From NCBI RefSeq assembly GCF_949987515.2, contig NC_082697.1:23939730-24003729 (forward strand): a stretch of 64,000 bases of DNA, given 5' to 3'. The stretch comes from Delphinus delphis (lineage: Eukaryota > Chordata > Mammalia > Artiodactyla > Delphinidae). The notes below the pieces were generated by a model. It saw nothing but the letters and a program-made list of their open reading frames with translations, was not told the DNA's origin and did not search any database. Shown here one piece after another: positions 34,337-45,344 of the stretch (position 1 is the first letter of the stretch; each line of letters begins with the position of its first letter). The translations under genes were made by a program, and so were the position numbers.

Positions 34337-36687
34337 CTCTTGCTGCTTTTAAGATTCTCTCTTTATCTTTAATTTTTGACGTTTTAATTATAATTTGTCT
34401 TGGTGTGGACCTCTTTGGGTTCATCTTGTTTGGGACTCTCTGTACTTCCTAGATGTGGATGTCTGTGCCCTTTCCCAGGTTAGGGAAGTTTTCAACTATT
34501 ATTTTTCAAATAAATTCTCTACCCCTTTCTGTCTTCTCCTTCTTGGGCCTCTAAACTGCAAATGTTAATATGCTTTAAGTTTTCCCAGAGGTCTCTCAAG
34601 CTAACCTCATTTTTCTAAGTTCTTTTTTCTGTTCAGCTTGTATAATTTCCACTACTCTGACTTCCAGTTTGCTCATCCATTCCTCTGTATCATCTAATCT
34701 GCTGTTGATTATGACTGGTGTATTTTTTCAGTTATTGTGTCCTTCAGCTCTGTTTGGTTCTTCTTTATATTTTCTGACTCTGTTAAATTTCTCACTTTGT
34801 TAATTCATTCTCCCATGTTTGTTGAGTATCTTATGATAATTACCTTACACTCTTTGTCAGGTAGATTGCATATCTCCACTTGGTTTAGTTCTTCTTCTTT
34901 GGTTTTGTCTTGTTCCTTTGTTTGGAACATATTCGTCTATCTCCTTGTTTTGCCTAAACTTCTGTTTATTTCTATGTATTAGGTAGGTCAGTTACATTTG
35001 GGAGACATGGCCTTATGTAGGAGATGTCCTGTGGGGCTCAGCAGCATACTACCCTCTGGTCACTAGAGCTATATACTCTTGGGGTGCCCACTGTGTGGGC
35101 TGTGTGGGTCATTCTTTTGTGGCGGGGCCAAGTACTGTGGACATGCTGGTAGGCAGGGCTGGCTCCCAGCCTAGTTGGCTGCCAGGTCCTGCCTCATGGG
35201 GTGGCTGCCAACCCACTGGTGGTGGGGCTGGGTCCTGGTGCAACTGGCTACAGGGCCCTAGGGGTCTCTGGGCTGGTGTTGGCCCATGGGTGGGAGGGCC
35301 AGATCCCTAGGGGGCTGAGGCTGGTGTTGGCCCGCTGGTGGGTGGGGAAGACCCTGGCACTAATAGGCTAGAGGGAGTACTCCAAAATGGCTCTTGCCAG
35401 CACCAGTGTCCTCATGGTAAAACAAGCTCCCCCATATGGCTGCTGCCAATGTCTGTGTCCCCAGGTGGTGCCCCAGTTGATGCCTACTTCTCCAGGAGGC
35501 TGTCCAAGATTAGCAAGTGGTTCTGACTCAGGCTTCTTTCAAGTTACTGCCTCTGTGCTTGGAGAGCATGTGAGATTTGGCATGCACCCTTTAAGACCAG
35601 AGTCTCTGTTTCCTATAGCTTTCCAGTTCTTCTGTACATAAGCCCTGCTGGCCTTCAAAGCCAGGTATTCTGGGGGCTCATCTTCCTGGTGCAGAATCCC
35701 TGGGCTGGGGATCCTGATGTGGTTCTTTAACCCCCCGCTCCTGGGGGAGAACCTATGAAATTGTGATTATCTTGTCCTTTGTGGGTTGCCTACCTGGGGG
35801 TATGGGTTGTTTTTTTAATAGCTCTTTATTTATTTATAATTGCTTTATTTATCATTTTATTTATTTATAATTGCTTCACAATACTGTGTTAGTTTCTGTT
35901 GTACAACAAAGTGAATCAGCCATATGCATACACATGTCCCCATATCCCCTCCCACTTGAGCCTCCTTCCCATCCTCCCTATCCCACCCCTCTAGGTCATC
36001 GCAAAGCACCAAACCGATCTCCCTGTGCTATGCTTCTGCTTCCCACCAGCCAACTATTTTACATTTGGTAGTGTATATATGCTGATGCTACTCTCACTTC
36101 ACCCCAGCTTCGCCCTCCCACCCCATGTCATCAAGTCCATTTTCTATGTCTACCTCTTTATTCCTGCCCTGCAACTAGGTTCATCAGTACCATTTTTTTT
36201 TTTTAGATTCCATATATATGCGTTAGCATACAATATTTGTTTTTCTGACTTACTTCACTCTGTATGACAGACTCTAGATCCATCCACATCACTACAAACA
36301 ACTCAATTTCGTTTCTTTTTATGGCTGAGTAATACTCCATTGTATATATGTGCTACATCTTTATCCATTCATCTGTCAGTGGACACTTAGGTTGCTTCCA
36401 TGTCCTGTCTATTGTAAATAGTGCTGCAGTGAACATTGGGGTGCATGTCTCTTTTTGAATTATGGTTTTCTCAGGGTATATACTAAGTAGTGGGATTGCT
36501 GGGTCATATGGTAGTTCTATTTTTAGTTTTTTAAGGAACCTCCATACTGTTCTCCACAGTGGCTGTATCAATTTACATTCCCACCAACAGTGCAGGAGGG
36601 TTCCCTTTTCACCACATCCTTTCCAGCATTTATTGTTTATAGCTTTTTTGATAATGGCCATTCTGTATGGCATGAGGTGATACGTAG

Positions 36688-37473
36688 TTTTTTTTTTTTT
36701 TCTCACAGTTTCAGTCCCTTTAATTAGGTGCTCTGAAGAGAGGGCAGAATGGCAGACAAGGGGTGGAGAAGGTGGTGCTTCTTAAGCCCCTTTCAGTAAC
36801 CGGTCAGTCCTCATCCTCTGGCAGCTGGATCTTGCTGGGGTCGAAGCAGTTGGAGTCCATGATGGGTAGGCCATTGGCCTCTCGGTATTTTACAAGCCTC
36901 TCAGCTTCCCGGCGGGCCCACTCCTGCATCCTGTAATCAGGCAGATAAGCCACAAAGGTGCTGCCAAGGACCAAGATGATGGAGAAGCCAAAGAAGAAGA
37001 CGACCCGCATGTTCCAGAGGTCCACAGCAGGGTCCCTGTCATAACCGTGGGAGTCTGGGTTCTTCTCGTAGAGGTTTTCGTCCTCGGCATCTGGGTCCTC
37101 CTGCCAGTGTAAAGTCGGTTCCGGCGGCCGCTTTCCCGCCACAGCGGACGGGGCGATCACAGCCCTGGAGGAGCTGGATTCCCAGCAAACACGGGCAGCC
37201 GGGAGCCCTCGCCTCGCTGCCACCGCCAAAAGGCGGCGGCCGCACAAACCTAACATCCCGGCCACCATGACAGATCGTTCTGCAGTTTATCGGGGGTGGG
37301 GGCGGAAATGTGACTGAGCAGCTGCAGCTGGTCCGAGCGTGAGAATTGTCGCTCCGCCCCTGCCGCAATAGGTCCCGAGTCGAGATTTTGTTTTCAAAAT
37401 GGCGAGGCGTCCTCTTTCCCTCCCTCTGTCATGGCCTCACGGAAGACATCTTATCCTCTCGATCAGGCTATGG
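36688..37473 (-). pseudogene. NDUFB11: NDUFB11 processed retrocopy inserted in L1
   Basis: An intronless cDNA-like insertion. On the minus strand it has a 5' leader of up to about 200 nt, a complete ORF, a short 3' UTR with an ATTAAA polyadenylation signal, and a poly(A) tail seen as 14 T at 36688-36701. L1 ORF2 sequence ends at about 36683 (gaggtgatac) and resumes at about 37474 (cctcattgtagttttg), so the copy landed in the L1. Only gtagtttt is shared by both flanks, so the target duplication is short or decayed. The insert keeps many CpGs, which suggests either a young age or germline hypomethylation. Confidence 0.93.
36804..37268 (-). CDS. NDUFB11: NDUFB11-like ORF, complex I subunit B11 (retrocopy, intact)
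   Basis: The 154-codon ORF has no stops or frameshifts and is close to the usual family length of about 153 residues. NDUFB11 (ESSS) is a single-pass accessory subunit of mitochondrial complex I in the inner membrane. Residues 1-29 look like a mitochondrial presequence (RR and R-rich, few acids), followed by the WESSSSR mature start. Residues about 62-76 are the conserved [15 protein letters not shown] block, about 88-109 a hydrophobic membrane segment ([17 protein letters not shown]), and the C-terminal soluble part ends with [11 protein letters not shown]. The start codon has a good context (G at -3 and +4). The parent gene is X-linked in mammals and has introns; this copy has none and lies antisense in an NCOA6 intron. 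The open frame is visible; expression is unknown and it may be a pseudogene that has not yet decayed. Confidence 0.8.
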   Translation of the reverse strand: MVAGMLGLCGRRLLAVAARRGLPAARVCWESSSSRAVIAPSAVAGKRPPEPTLHWQEDPDAEDENLYEKNPDSHGYDRDPAVDLWNMRVVFFFGFSIILVLGSTFVAYLPDYRMQEWARREAERLVKYREANGLPIMDSNCFDPSKIQLPEDED

Positions 37474-37840
37474 CCTCATTGTAGTTTTGATTTGCATTTC
37501 TTTAATAATTGGTGATGTTGAGCATCTTTTCTTGTGCCTCTTGGCCATCTGTATGTCTTCCTCGGTGAAATGTCTGTTTAGGTCTTTTGCCCATTTTTTA
37601 ACTGGATTGTTTGTTTTTTTGATATTGAGCTCCATGAGCTATTTGTATATTTTGGAGATTAATCTTTGTTGCTTCATTTGCAAATATTTTCTCCCATTTG
37701 GAGGGTTGTCTTTTTGGCTTGTTTATGGTTTCCTTTGCTGTGCAAAAACTTACAAGTTCAATTAGGTCCATTTGTTTATTTTTGTTTTTATTTCCGTTAT
37801 TCTAGGAGGTAGGTCAAAAAAGATGTTGCTGTGGTTTATG

Positions 37841-39178
37841 TCAGAGTGTTTTTCCTATGTTTTCCTCTAAAAGTTTTGCAGTGTCTGGTCTTACATTTAA
37901 GTCTTTAATCCATTTGGAGTTTATTTTTGTGTATGGTGTTAGGGAGTGTTCTAATTTCATTCTTTCACATGTAGCTGTCCAGTTTTCCCAGCACCACTTA
38001 TTGAAGAGGCTGTCTTTTCTCCATTGTATATTCTTGCCTTCTTTGTCATAAATTAGGTTCCCATATGTGCGTGGGTTTATCTGTGGGCATTCTATCATGT
38101 ACCGTTGATCTATATTTCTGTTTTTGTGACAGTACCATACTGTCTTGATTACTGTAGCTTTGTGGTGTAGTTTGAAGTCGGGGAGCCTGAGTCCTTCAAC
38201 TCCGTTTTTCTTTCTCAAGACTGCTTTGGCTATTCGGAGTCTTTTGTGTTTCCATACGAATAGTAATATTTTTTGTTCTAATCCTGTGAAGAATGCCATT
38301 GGTAGTTTGATAGGGATTGCATTGAATCTGTAGATTGCTTTGGATAGTATAGTCATTTTCACAATATTGATTCTTCTGATCCAAGAATATGGTATATTTC
38401 TCCGTCTGTTTATGTCATCTTTGATTTCTTTCATCAGTGTTTTATAGTTTTCTGAGTATAAATTTTTCTCCCCCTTAGGCAGGTTTATTTCTAGGCATTT
38501 TATTATTTTTGTTGCAGTGGTAAATGGGAGTGTTTCCTTAATTTCTCTTTCTGATTTTTTGTTGTTGGTGTATAGGAATGCCAGAGATTTCTGTGCATTA
38601 ATTTTGTATCCTGCAACCTTACCAGATTCATTGATTAGTTCTAGTAGTTTTCTGGTGGCATCTTTAGGATTTTCTATGTATAGTATCATGTCATCTGCAA
38701 ACAGTGACAGCTTTACTTCTTCTTTTCCAATTTGTATTCCTTTTATTTCTTTTTCTTCTCTGACTGCCGTGGCTAGGACTTCCAAAACTATGTTGAATAA
38801 GAGTGGCGAGAGTGGACATCCTTGTCTTGTTCCTGATCCTAGTGGAAATGCTTTCAGTTTTTCAACATTGAGTATGATGCTTGCTGTGGGTTTGTCATAT
38901 ATGGCCTTTATTATGTTGAGGTAGGTTCCCTCTATGCCCCTTTTCTGGAGAGTTTTTATCATAAATGGGTGTTGAATTTTGTCAAAAGCTTTTTCTGCAT
39001 CTATTGAGATGATCATATGGTTTTTATTCTTTAATTTGTTAATGTGGTGTATCACATTGATTGTTTTGCATATATTGAATCCTTGCATCCCTGGGATAAA
39101 TCCCACTTGATCATGGTGTATGATCCTTTTGATGTGCTGTTGAATTCTGTTTGCTAGTATTTTGTTCAATTTTTGCAT
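37841..39178 (-). pseudogene. L1 ORF2 reverse-transcriptase fragment
   Basis: Open block of 445 codons from L1 ORF2. Reverse-transcriptase motifs are visible in order: [11 protein letters not shown] near residue 58, [14 protein letters not shown] near 116, and the catalytic FADD at 160-163. The thumb and C-terminal region follow ([27 protein letters not shown]). The N-terminal endonuclease and the start of ORF2 are missing, and the C-terminal Cys-rich end lies in another frame beyond the NDUFB11 insertion, so no complete ORF2 is encoded. Confidence 0.9.
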
Positions 39179-39545
39179 CTGTGTTCATCAGTGATATTGG
39201 TCTATAATTTTCTTTTTTTGTGATATTTTTTTCTGGTTTTGGTATCAGGGTGATGGTGGCTTCGTAGAATGAATTTGGGAGTGTTTCTCCCTCTGCAATT
39301 TTTTGGAAGAGTTTGAGATGGATGGGTGTTAGCTCTTCTCTAAATGTTTGACAGAATTCACCTGTGAAGCCATCTGGTCCTGGACTTTTGTTTGTTGGAA
39401 GATTTTTAATTATGGTTGCAATTTAATTATTTGTGATAGGTCTGTTTATTTTATTTTAAATTTATAATTTTGGTGCATTGTCACCAGAGTTTTTGGCTGT
39501 TCTATTGTTACATTTTGATTTATTGAGATTTTCTTTATGGCTTTT

Positions 39546-39792
39546 TTTTTTGGCTGTGTTGGGTCTTCCTTGCGGTGCACGGACTTTCTGTAGTTGCAGT
39601 GAGCGGGGGCTACTGTTCGCTGTGGTGCGTGGGCTTCTCATTGTTTTGGCTTCTCTTGTTGCAGAGCACAGGCTCTAGGGGCACGCGGGCTTAGTTGCTT
39701 TGTGGAATGTGGGATCCTCCCGGGCCAGGGATTGAACCCACGTCCCCTGCATTGGCAGGCAGATTCTTAACCACTGCGCCACCAAGGAAGCC
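39546..39792 (-). mobile_element. CHR-type SINE, antisense
   Basis: Body from 'ttggctgtgttgggtcttcc' to 'ccaccaaggaagcc'. Target duplication tctttatggctttt (39532) and tctttatggccttt (39793). Confidence 0.92.
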
Positions 39793-40344
39793 TCTTTATG
39801 GCCTTTCTTAAAGGTTAATTTTTATTAATGTTCCTTTGGAGACTTAAAAACTGGTTTTTTCTTGAATTAAAAAATAGTTAAGAGATGGGTATTTCTCTAA
39901 TAATTATTTATTAATACCTAGTACATATATCCATCTAAAATTTTGAGATTATAAAATCAATATTTGGCAATAATGTAAAACTATAGCAGTCCAATTAAAG
40001 GCATTGTAGACTGATACTTTCTTATTAAGAGGGAAATTTTTTCTGATGCATGCCAAAATTATGCAGTTTCCATGCATAATTTCTATGTGCACAATAAAGA
40101 ATACTTTAGAACCTGAACTGAAAATTTAATGAAAAAAAATGTATAACTATTTTAGATAAAATAGGAAAAAACTAAAATCTATGGAATATCTTTATGGAGT
40201 TTAAATACAAAATTTGAAATTCTGTTAGAAGTAGGTTTTGTATTTAGTGTATGTACAAAATATTTTTATTTTGTCTCCAAGCATTTGCGAACAGTGTGCC
40301 ATGATGTTAATTCATTTTAATTTGACAGATTTATTTATTTATTT

Positions 40345-40349
40345 TAGGC

Positions 40350-40384
<35 letters not shown>

Positions 40385-40475
40385 TTTTTTTAATTGAAGT
40401 ATAGTTGATTTACTATGTTGTGTTAGTTTCACAGCACAGTGATTCATATATATATATATATATATATTCATTCTG
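40345..40475. repeat. Two (AT)n microsatellites at the L1 3' end
   Basis: Alternating AT tracts at about 40350-40378 and 40447-40468 lie in and next to the 3' UTR of the adjoining antisense L1. They are probably length-variable. Confidence 0.85.
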
Positions 40476-41328
40476 TTTCAGATTCTTTTCCCTTATAGGT
40501 TATTACAAAATACTGAGTACAGTTTCCTGTCTTTGTAGGTCTTTGTTGGTTATCTATTTTGCAATATATATAGCGGTGTGTATATGTTAATCCCAAACTC
40601 CTAATTTATCCCTCCTCTCCTTCCCCCTTTGGTAACCATAAGTTTGTTTTCTATGTCTATGAATCTCTTTCTGTTTTGTAAATAAGTTCATTTGTATCTT
40701 TTTTTTTTTTTTTTTTTGGATTCCACATGTAAGCAATATCATATGATATTGGTCTTTTCTCTGTCTGGCTTACTTCAGATAATCTCTAGGTCCATCCATG
40801 TAGCTGCAGGTGGCATTATTTCATTCTTTTTTATGGCTGAGTAGTATTCCACTGTGTGGGTATATGTGTATGTATGTAAATATACACACACACAGACACA
40901 CCACATCTTCTTTGTCCATTCATCTGTTGATGCACATTTAGGTTGCTTCCATGTCTTGGCTATTGTAAATAGGGCTGCAGTGAATATTGGGGTGCATGTA
41001 TCATTTCAAATTACAGTTTTGTCTGGATATATGCCCAGCAGTGGGATTGCAGATAACTCTAGTTTTAAGGAACCCATACTGTTCTCCATAGTGGCTGTAC
41101 CAATTTACATTCCCACCAACAGTGTAGGAGGGTTCCCTTTTCTCCACACCCTCTCCAGCATTTATTTGTAGACTTTTTGATGATGGCCATTCTGACCAGA
41201 GTGAGGTGATACTGCATGGTAGTTCTGATTTGCATTTCTCTGATAATAAGTGATGTTGAACATCTTTTCATGTGCTTTTTGGCCATCTGTATGTCTTCTT
41301 TGGAGAAATGTCTATTTAGATCTTCTGC
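40385..41328 (-). repeat. Antisense L1 3' part (left half)
   Basis: L1 3' UTR and ORF2 end: 'attgaagtatagttgattta', 'tggctgagtagtattccac', 'ccagcagtgggattgcag' and 'atctgtatgtcttctttgg'. It stops inside ORF2 at 'tcttctgc' and resumes at 43135 after a 1.8-kb insertion. Confidence 0.85.
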
Positions 41329-41699
41329 TTTTTTTTTAAAGAAAAAGATGTTTAATTTTAGATTGTCTACTTAACAATTCAAACTGAGAAGTTAAACAAA
41401 ACAATAAAAACAAGATACAAACTCTATAAATATAAACCTAGATGGTTTTGAAAGGAAATATACCCAAATATCAGTAGTGATCATCTGAGTTTTGGGATTA
41501 CAGTTGATTTTATTCTTTAAAAATATTCTGTATTTTTAAAGATCTCTATAAAAAATTATATATTCTTTTATAACTAGAAAAAAACCCAATAAATTGTATT
41601 TTATCAAACAATTTCTCATTGAGTAAGCTTTTTAATGTTGACTTCTACCTCAGTAAGTTTTAGGAAAACATGAAAAGACCTTTGGACCTTTGTTCTTTC

Positions 41700-41905
41700 A
41701 GCTCTCCGCTAGGTGTTTTCACAAACTATATCTCATTTAATCCTCACAGCACCCTCATGAGATTGTTACTTCCCATTTTACAGATGAAAAATATGAGGCT
41801 CAGAGAGGTTAAGCAATATATCTAAGGCCTTTCAGATAAGCAGTGATTCAGCTGCTCACTGGCTAGCTGGTAATTACAATCCAGAGCTATTGAACCTTGA
41901 AATTT
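41700..41905 (-). repeat. MIR, antisense, inside the composite insertion
   Basis: Reads 'catttaatcctcacagcacc', 'ttttacagatgaaaaatatg' and 'gctcagagaggttaagcaat'. A MIR inside a retroposed segment fits carried-along genomic sequence rather than a plain mRNA copy. Confidence 0.75.
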
Positions 41906-42534
41906 ATACACTGCTGAGTGTCACACTGCATACACTGCATACATTAAAATTTTGAATTTTGAAAGTGAAAATTATCAATCATGTTAATTAAAATAATCAT
42001 TGCTATACTGAAGTCTATATGATTTGTGAATATTGTTTCCCAATATTCTTTTCACTTTCTTTTTTTTCACACACACGCTGTATTTTATTTTTACAAGAGA
42101 TAAATAAACTGACACCAAGCATTGTAAATGGATGACCACAACAAAAGCAACAATGATTGCAATTACCAAACACAAAACACATTCATACTATGTCATAATA
42201 TTGACGTTCAGTCCAGTAATCCTCCAGTGTAACAGCTCCTTTACTTTGCAGTGAAAATTGATTTGTATATTTTTTGTGTCTGAGTCCTTGTGGGATTTTT
42301 TTTTATTCAAACAGAAAGTCACAAAAATTATAATCATCCTCATCAGTTCACTCAGTCCCATGTAATTAATTTTTTTCATCTTGATCTTTTGTTAGCACTT
42401 TTATGAATTCATCAGTTTTCCATTAGAGTTCTGAAAATGCTTATTCATTCAGTTCAGCAGTATAGTCAGTTACCAGAAACCTGTACTTGTCAGAGACTTT
42501 TGCATGAATTCCTTGAAGATGAAACCCCCTTTTT

Positions 42535-42751
42535 TTTTTTTTTTTTTTTTTTTTTTGCGGTACGTGGGCCTCTCACTGTTGCGGCCTCTCCCGTTGCGGA
42601 GCACAGGCTCCGGGCGCCGGGCAGGCTCAGCAGCCATGGCTCACGGGCCCAGCCGCTCCACGGCATGTGGGATCTTCCTGGACCGGGGCACGAACCCGTG
42701 TCCCCTGCATCAGCAGGCAGACTCTCAACCACTGTACCACCAGGGAAGCCC
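42535..42751 (-). mobile_element. Young CHR SINE, antisense
   Basis: Long T-run, 'gcggtacgtgggcctctcac', ending 'ccaccagggaagccc'. Flanked by tgaaaccccctttt (42520) and tgaaaccctttt (42752). It entered the composite insertion after that had formed. Confidence 0.93.
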
Positions 42752-43134
42752 TGAAACCCTTTTATAGGAACATTTTTGCAAAAGCATCAGAGTATACCCA
42801 GAACTGTCTGTAAATGACAAAAGACTTAAAAATGACCATGGTTAAAAATTTGATGAAAGTTCATAATAATGCAGTTGACAAGGAAAGTTAGTTATTTCTG
42901 AGATATACATTTTAAAGTAATAGCTAGAATTATGACTTATAACATTATACCAGAACATATAAGATTCTTAGAATGTAGTGTCTGAAACATTTATATTAAC
43001 ATATTTCCATACAAATAACCCAAAGAAAGTTTAGTATTAGTTGTTTTTTGTTTGTTTGTTTTTTTATACTGCAGGTTCTTATTAGTCATCAATTTTATAC
43101 ACATAAATGTATACATGTTAATCCCAATTGCCAA

Positions 43135-43410
43135 ATTCAGGTCTTCTGCCTACTTTTTGATTGGGTTGTTTATTTGTTATTGAGTTGTATGAGTTGTTTT
43201 TATATTTTGGAAATTAATCCTTTGTCAGTCACATTGTTTGCAAATACTTTCTCCCATTCTGTATGTTGTCTTTTGTTTACAGTTTCCTTTGCTGTGCAAA
43301 AGGTTTTAAGTTTAATTTGGTTCCATTCGTTTATTTTTATTTCCGTTACTCTAGGAGATGAATCTGAAAAGATATTGCTGCGATTTATGTCAAAGAATGT
43401 TCTAATTTGA
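43135..43410 (-). repeat. Antisense L1 ORF2 (right half of the 40385-41328 element)
   Basis: Resumes exactly where the left half stops: 'gtcttctgcctactttttga', 'gaaattaatcctttgtcagt' and 'tcctttgctgtgcaaaagg'. Confidence 0.85.
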
Positions 43411-43711
43411 CAGATTTAGAAATCAATGTATAGAGAGGGCTCAAAGGCTTAGGGTCCCAGTTTCATGATTCTGGTATATGTCCCTTAGTTTTGCTTCTGT
43501 ATTCTTTGAATTGGTTGGTGATGAGTGCTTTAAGATCTCAGGGAAAAAAAATATTCTTTGCAGATTTAATGAAAACCCTGTTTTAACATTGTCTGAAGAT
43601 GTCTAAGTTGACTTGATAAATTGTAATATTTGCATTCTGATGCAAGGATGAGTCACCTCTGTAATTTCTGTATAATATTGTACTTTTATTTTTCCTTTTT
43701 TTTTTTTTTAG

Positions 43712-43817
43712 AGTTTTTATTTGGCTGCTACCTTAAAATAGAAGCCCTAAAAATGCCAGCTTGTTTGGACTTAGAAGATGACCTGGATAAATGATAAAAA
43801 TTAAGAAAGACATTTTG
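43712..43817 (+). other. NCOA6: NCOA6 second 5'UTR exon (inferred)
   Basis: A 106-nt segment with a strong acceptor (14 or more T then AG at 43710-43711) and a consensus donor, cattttg|gtgagtg, with GT at 43818. It precedes the start-codon exon by 5 kb on the same strand. It contains three ATGs, all opening short upstream ORFs. I infer it is a 5'UTR exon from its splice sites and position; transcript data would settle this and whether it joins exon 1 directly. Confidence 0.65.
43753..43804 (+). other. Two overlapping upstream ORFs in the NCOA6 leader
   Basis: uORF1 at 43753-43794 encodes 13 residues (MPACLDLEDDLDK). uORF2 at 43778-43804 encodes 8 residues (MTWINDKN). Both end inside the exon. 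Their presence depends on this exon being in the transcript. Confidence 0.55.
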
Positions 43818-44579
43818 GTGAGTGAAACCTTATGTGAGAGTGAGTATGGCTCAGCTTAATTCCAAGCAGTGGAATGACACTACCAAAGTTACATTGCAAA
43901 AATTCTCTAAGTTTGAGTGCCTTCTGTTTCTCTGGGATTAAGACCTTGATCTCTTTTTTTTTTTTTTTTTCTTTTCTCTCTCAGGGAGTCCATAGACCTT
44001 CCAAGAGGCACATCATAAGACTTAAATGTGTTTTAAATACCTGGTCTTCTCCAGCACTACACCAAACCCAGTGTAGTATACTGGGGCCTAGTGTTCTGTC
44101 AGTCAATCTTGTGAGTCATGATTTAATTAGAAATTGAAAACTGATGGCCTGTGGGCCATATGCAGCTGCGGTGAGTTTCATTTGGCCCATAGAGTATTTT
44201 CCAGAAATATAAATCAATTTTAAAATTTGGAGATTTTACTAAATATATGGATTTTAGTCTATTCTTAAAATTGAGAATGTTAGTCCTGGGCCTGTATAAC
44301 ACCTTCTGTCCCTCCAGAAAGAAAGTAATAAAGTGGAACAGAGTAGCAGCTGCTGAGCATAGATGGGTATGCAAGTTTCCTATTGCCCAAACCATTCATA
44401 CAGTATGTGCAAATGCATTTAATGTTCAGTGTTCTTCTCTTACTTACTTTATGTGCCTGACCCCTGTAGGTATATGAATTTGTGATTTCTGAGTTGCATA
44501 ATAGCATCTTGTCTTTTTGCTCAAATGGCAGATAATCTGAATAGTCTGTGACAATCTTTTAACCATTATTCACATAGGA

Positions 44580-44705
44580 ATCTGAATATATGTAAATATA
44601 CATATAAAATATATATTTAAACCGGAAAAGACTGGTGTAAGTAATTAAATATATGTAATATATATAAATTTATATATTTATAAATATATATGTTCAAATA
44701 TGTTT
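44580..44705. repeat. AT-rich low-complexity tract
   Basis: Runs of tatatgtaaatata/aatatatat without a fixed unit. The preceding intron 2 sequence, 43818-44580, shows a short hAT-like piece near 44130-44200 (tggcctgtgggccatatgc) and nothing else recognisable. Confidence 0.7.
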
Positions 44706-44824
44706 ATTTTTAAAACATACTGTGATTTGGAAGATGTTCATAGATAAGCTTCTTAGCATTCCTGATGTCTGGCAGAGTTTTACCATGGAGCAGTACTATG
44801 TTTCTGGTATGCTTGTTTTTTCCC

Positions 44825-44943
44825 TTTTTTTTTTTTTTTGGCCACACCACATGGCATGTGGGATCTTCCCCCACCAGGGATTGAACCCGTGCCCCCTGCA
44901 CTGGGAGCGTGGAGTCTTAACCACTGGACCTCCAGGGAAGTCC
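44825..44943 (-). mobile_element. Short CHR-type SINE, antisense
   Basis: T-run, 'ggccacaccacatggcatgt', 'caccagggattgaacccgtg', ending 'ctccagggaagtcct'. Confidence 0.88.
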
Positions 44944-45179
44944 TCTTTTTCCTTTTTTTTTTTTTTTAAACAATTAATTCTTTATTGTGATCAATTTCAA
45001 ATATTTATAATTTATAGTACAAATAAAAATATAATGAACACCTGTATACTCATCACCTATAATTAGCCATTATTAACATCTTGTTATATTTGATTAATCT
45101 GTTTTTTCCTCATTTTTTTCAAGAGTAAATTGCAGACATCATGACATTTTACCTCAAAATGCTTCCGTATGCATCTCTT

Positions 45180-45300
45180 GGGACTTCCGTGGCAGTCCAG
45201 TTGTTAAGACTCTGTGCTTCCATTGCAGGGGGCACGGGTTTGATCCCTGATCAGGGAACTGAGCTCCCTCGTGCCATGTGATGTGGCCAAAAAAATAAAT
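45180..45300 (+). mobile_element. Short CHR-type SINE, sense
   Basis: Head 'gggacttccgtggcagtcca', end 'gtgatgtggccaaaaaaata'. Its 23-bp target duplication (45157-45179 and 45301-45323, two mismatches) carries the core atgcttc.gtatgcat.tctt. Confidence 0.93.
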
Positions 45301-45344
45301 AAATGCTTCAGTATGCATGTCTTAAGAGACAATAAGAATATTGT

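Larger units (their letters stand above)
33085..35810 (-). repeat. L1 5' region (5'UTR/ORF1 side), antisense
   Basis: Antisense sequence typical of the 5' half of mammalian L1s: 'attgctaccccagctttctt', 'tgagtctcttgtaggtagta', 'gccttgctgggtagactatt', 'gggaagttttcaactattat'. From about 35030 it becomes GC-rich with repeated 'ctggtggtggggctgg'-like units, as expected for an L1 5' UTR. Two short SINEs interrupt it. It abuts the 3' end of a different L1 at about 35.81 kb. Confidence 0.65.
35811..39450 (-). mobile_element. Relatively young L1 (ORF2 and 3' UTR), antisense, carrying a retrocopy
   Basis: 5'-truncated L1 whose 3' end, an A-rich tail seen as T-rich, lies at about 35.81 kb. The 3' UTR (gtgttagtttctgttgtaca, cccatcctccctatcccacc) and ORF2 follow rightwards on the minus strand. 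It is split at 36688-37473 by a processed NDUFB11 copy. ORF2 is still open over 445 codons in one block, so this copy is younger than most L1s in the window. Confidence 0.88.
41329..43134 (-). mobile_element. 1.8-kb composite insertion, possible L1 3' transduction
   Basis: The host L1 continues without loss across this segment. The flanks form a 15-bp duplication with two mismatches: atttagatcttctgc (41314) and attcaggtcttctgc (43135). Read on the minus strand, the insert starts with about 70-95 bp of L1 3' UTR (43066-43138, overlapping the duplication), then an A-rich run (43041-43065), then about 1.7 kb of non-L1 sequence including a MIR, and ends in a 9-nt poly(A) at 41329-41337. This is the layout of an L1 transcript that read through its own signal into flanking DNA. 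Nested independent insertions are the alternative. Confidence 0.55.

Noticed and set aside
35095..35641. Gly/Trp-rich open frames of 60-85 codons
   Set aside because: They lie in the GC-rich antisense L1 5' UTR and are repeat-derived.
38517..38924. 135-codon + strand open frame
   Set aside because: It is the antisense shadow of the L1 ORF2 reverse-transcriptase frame.
42058..43040. A separate processed pseudogene ending at the T-run at 42058
   Set aside because: An AATAAA lies at the right distance, but a splice-acceptor-like site and apparent intron sequence remain upstream and no separate target duplication is visible. Carried-along genomic DNA fits better.
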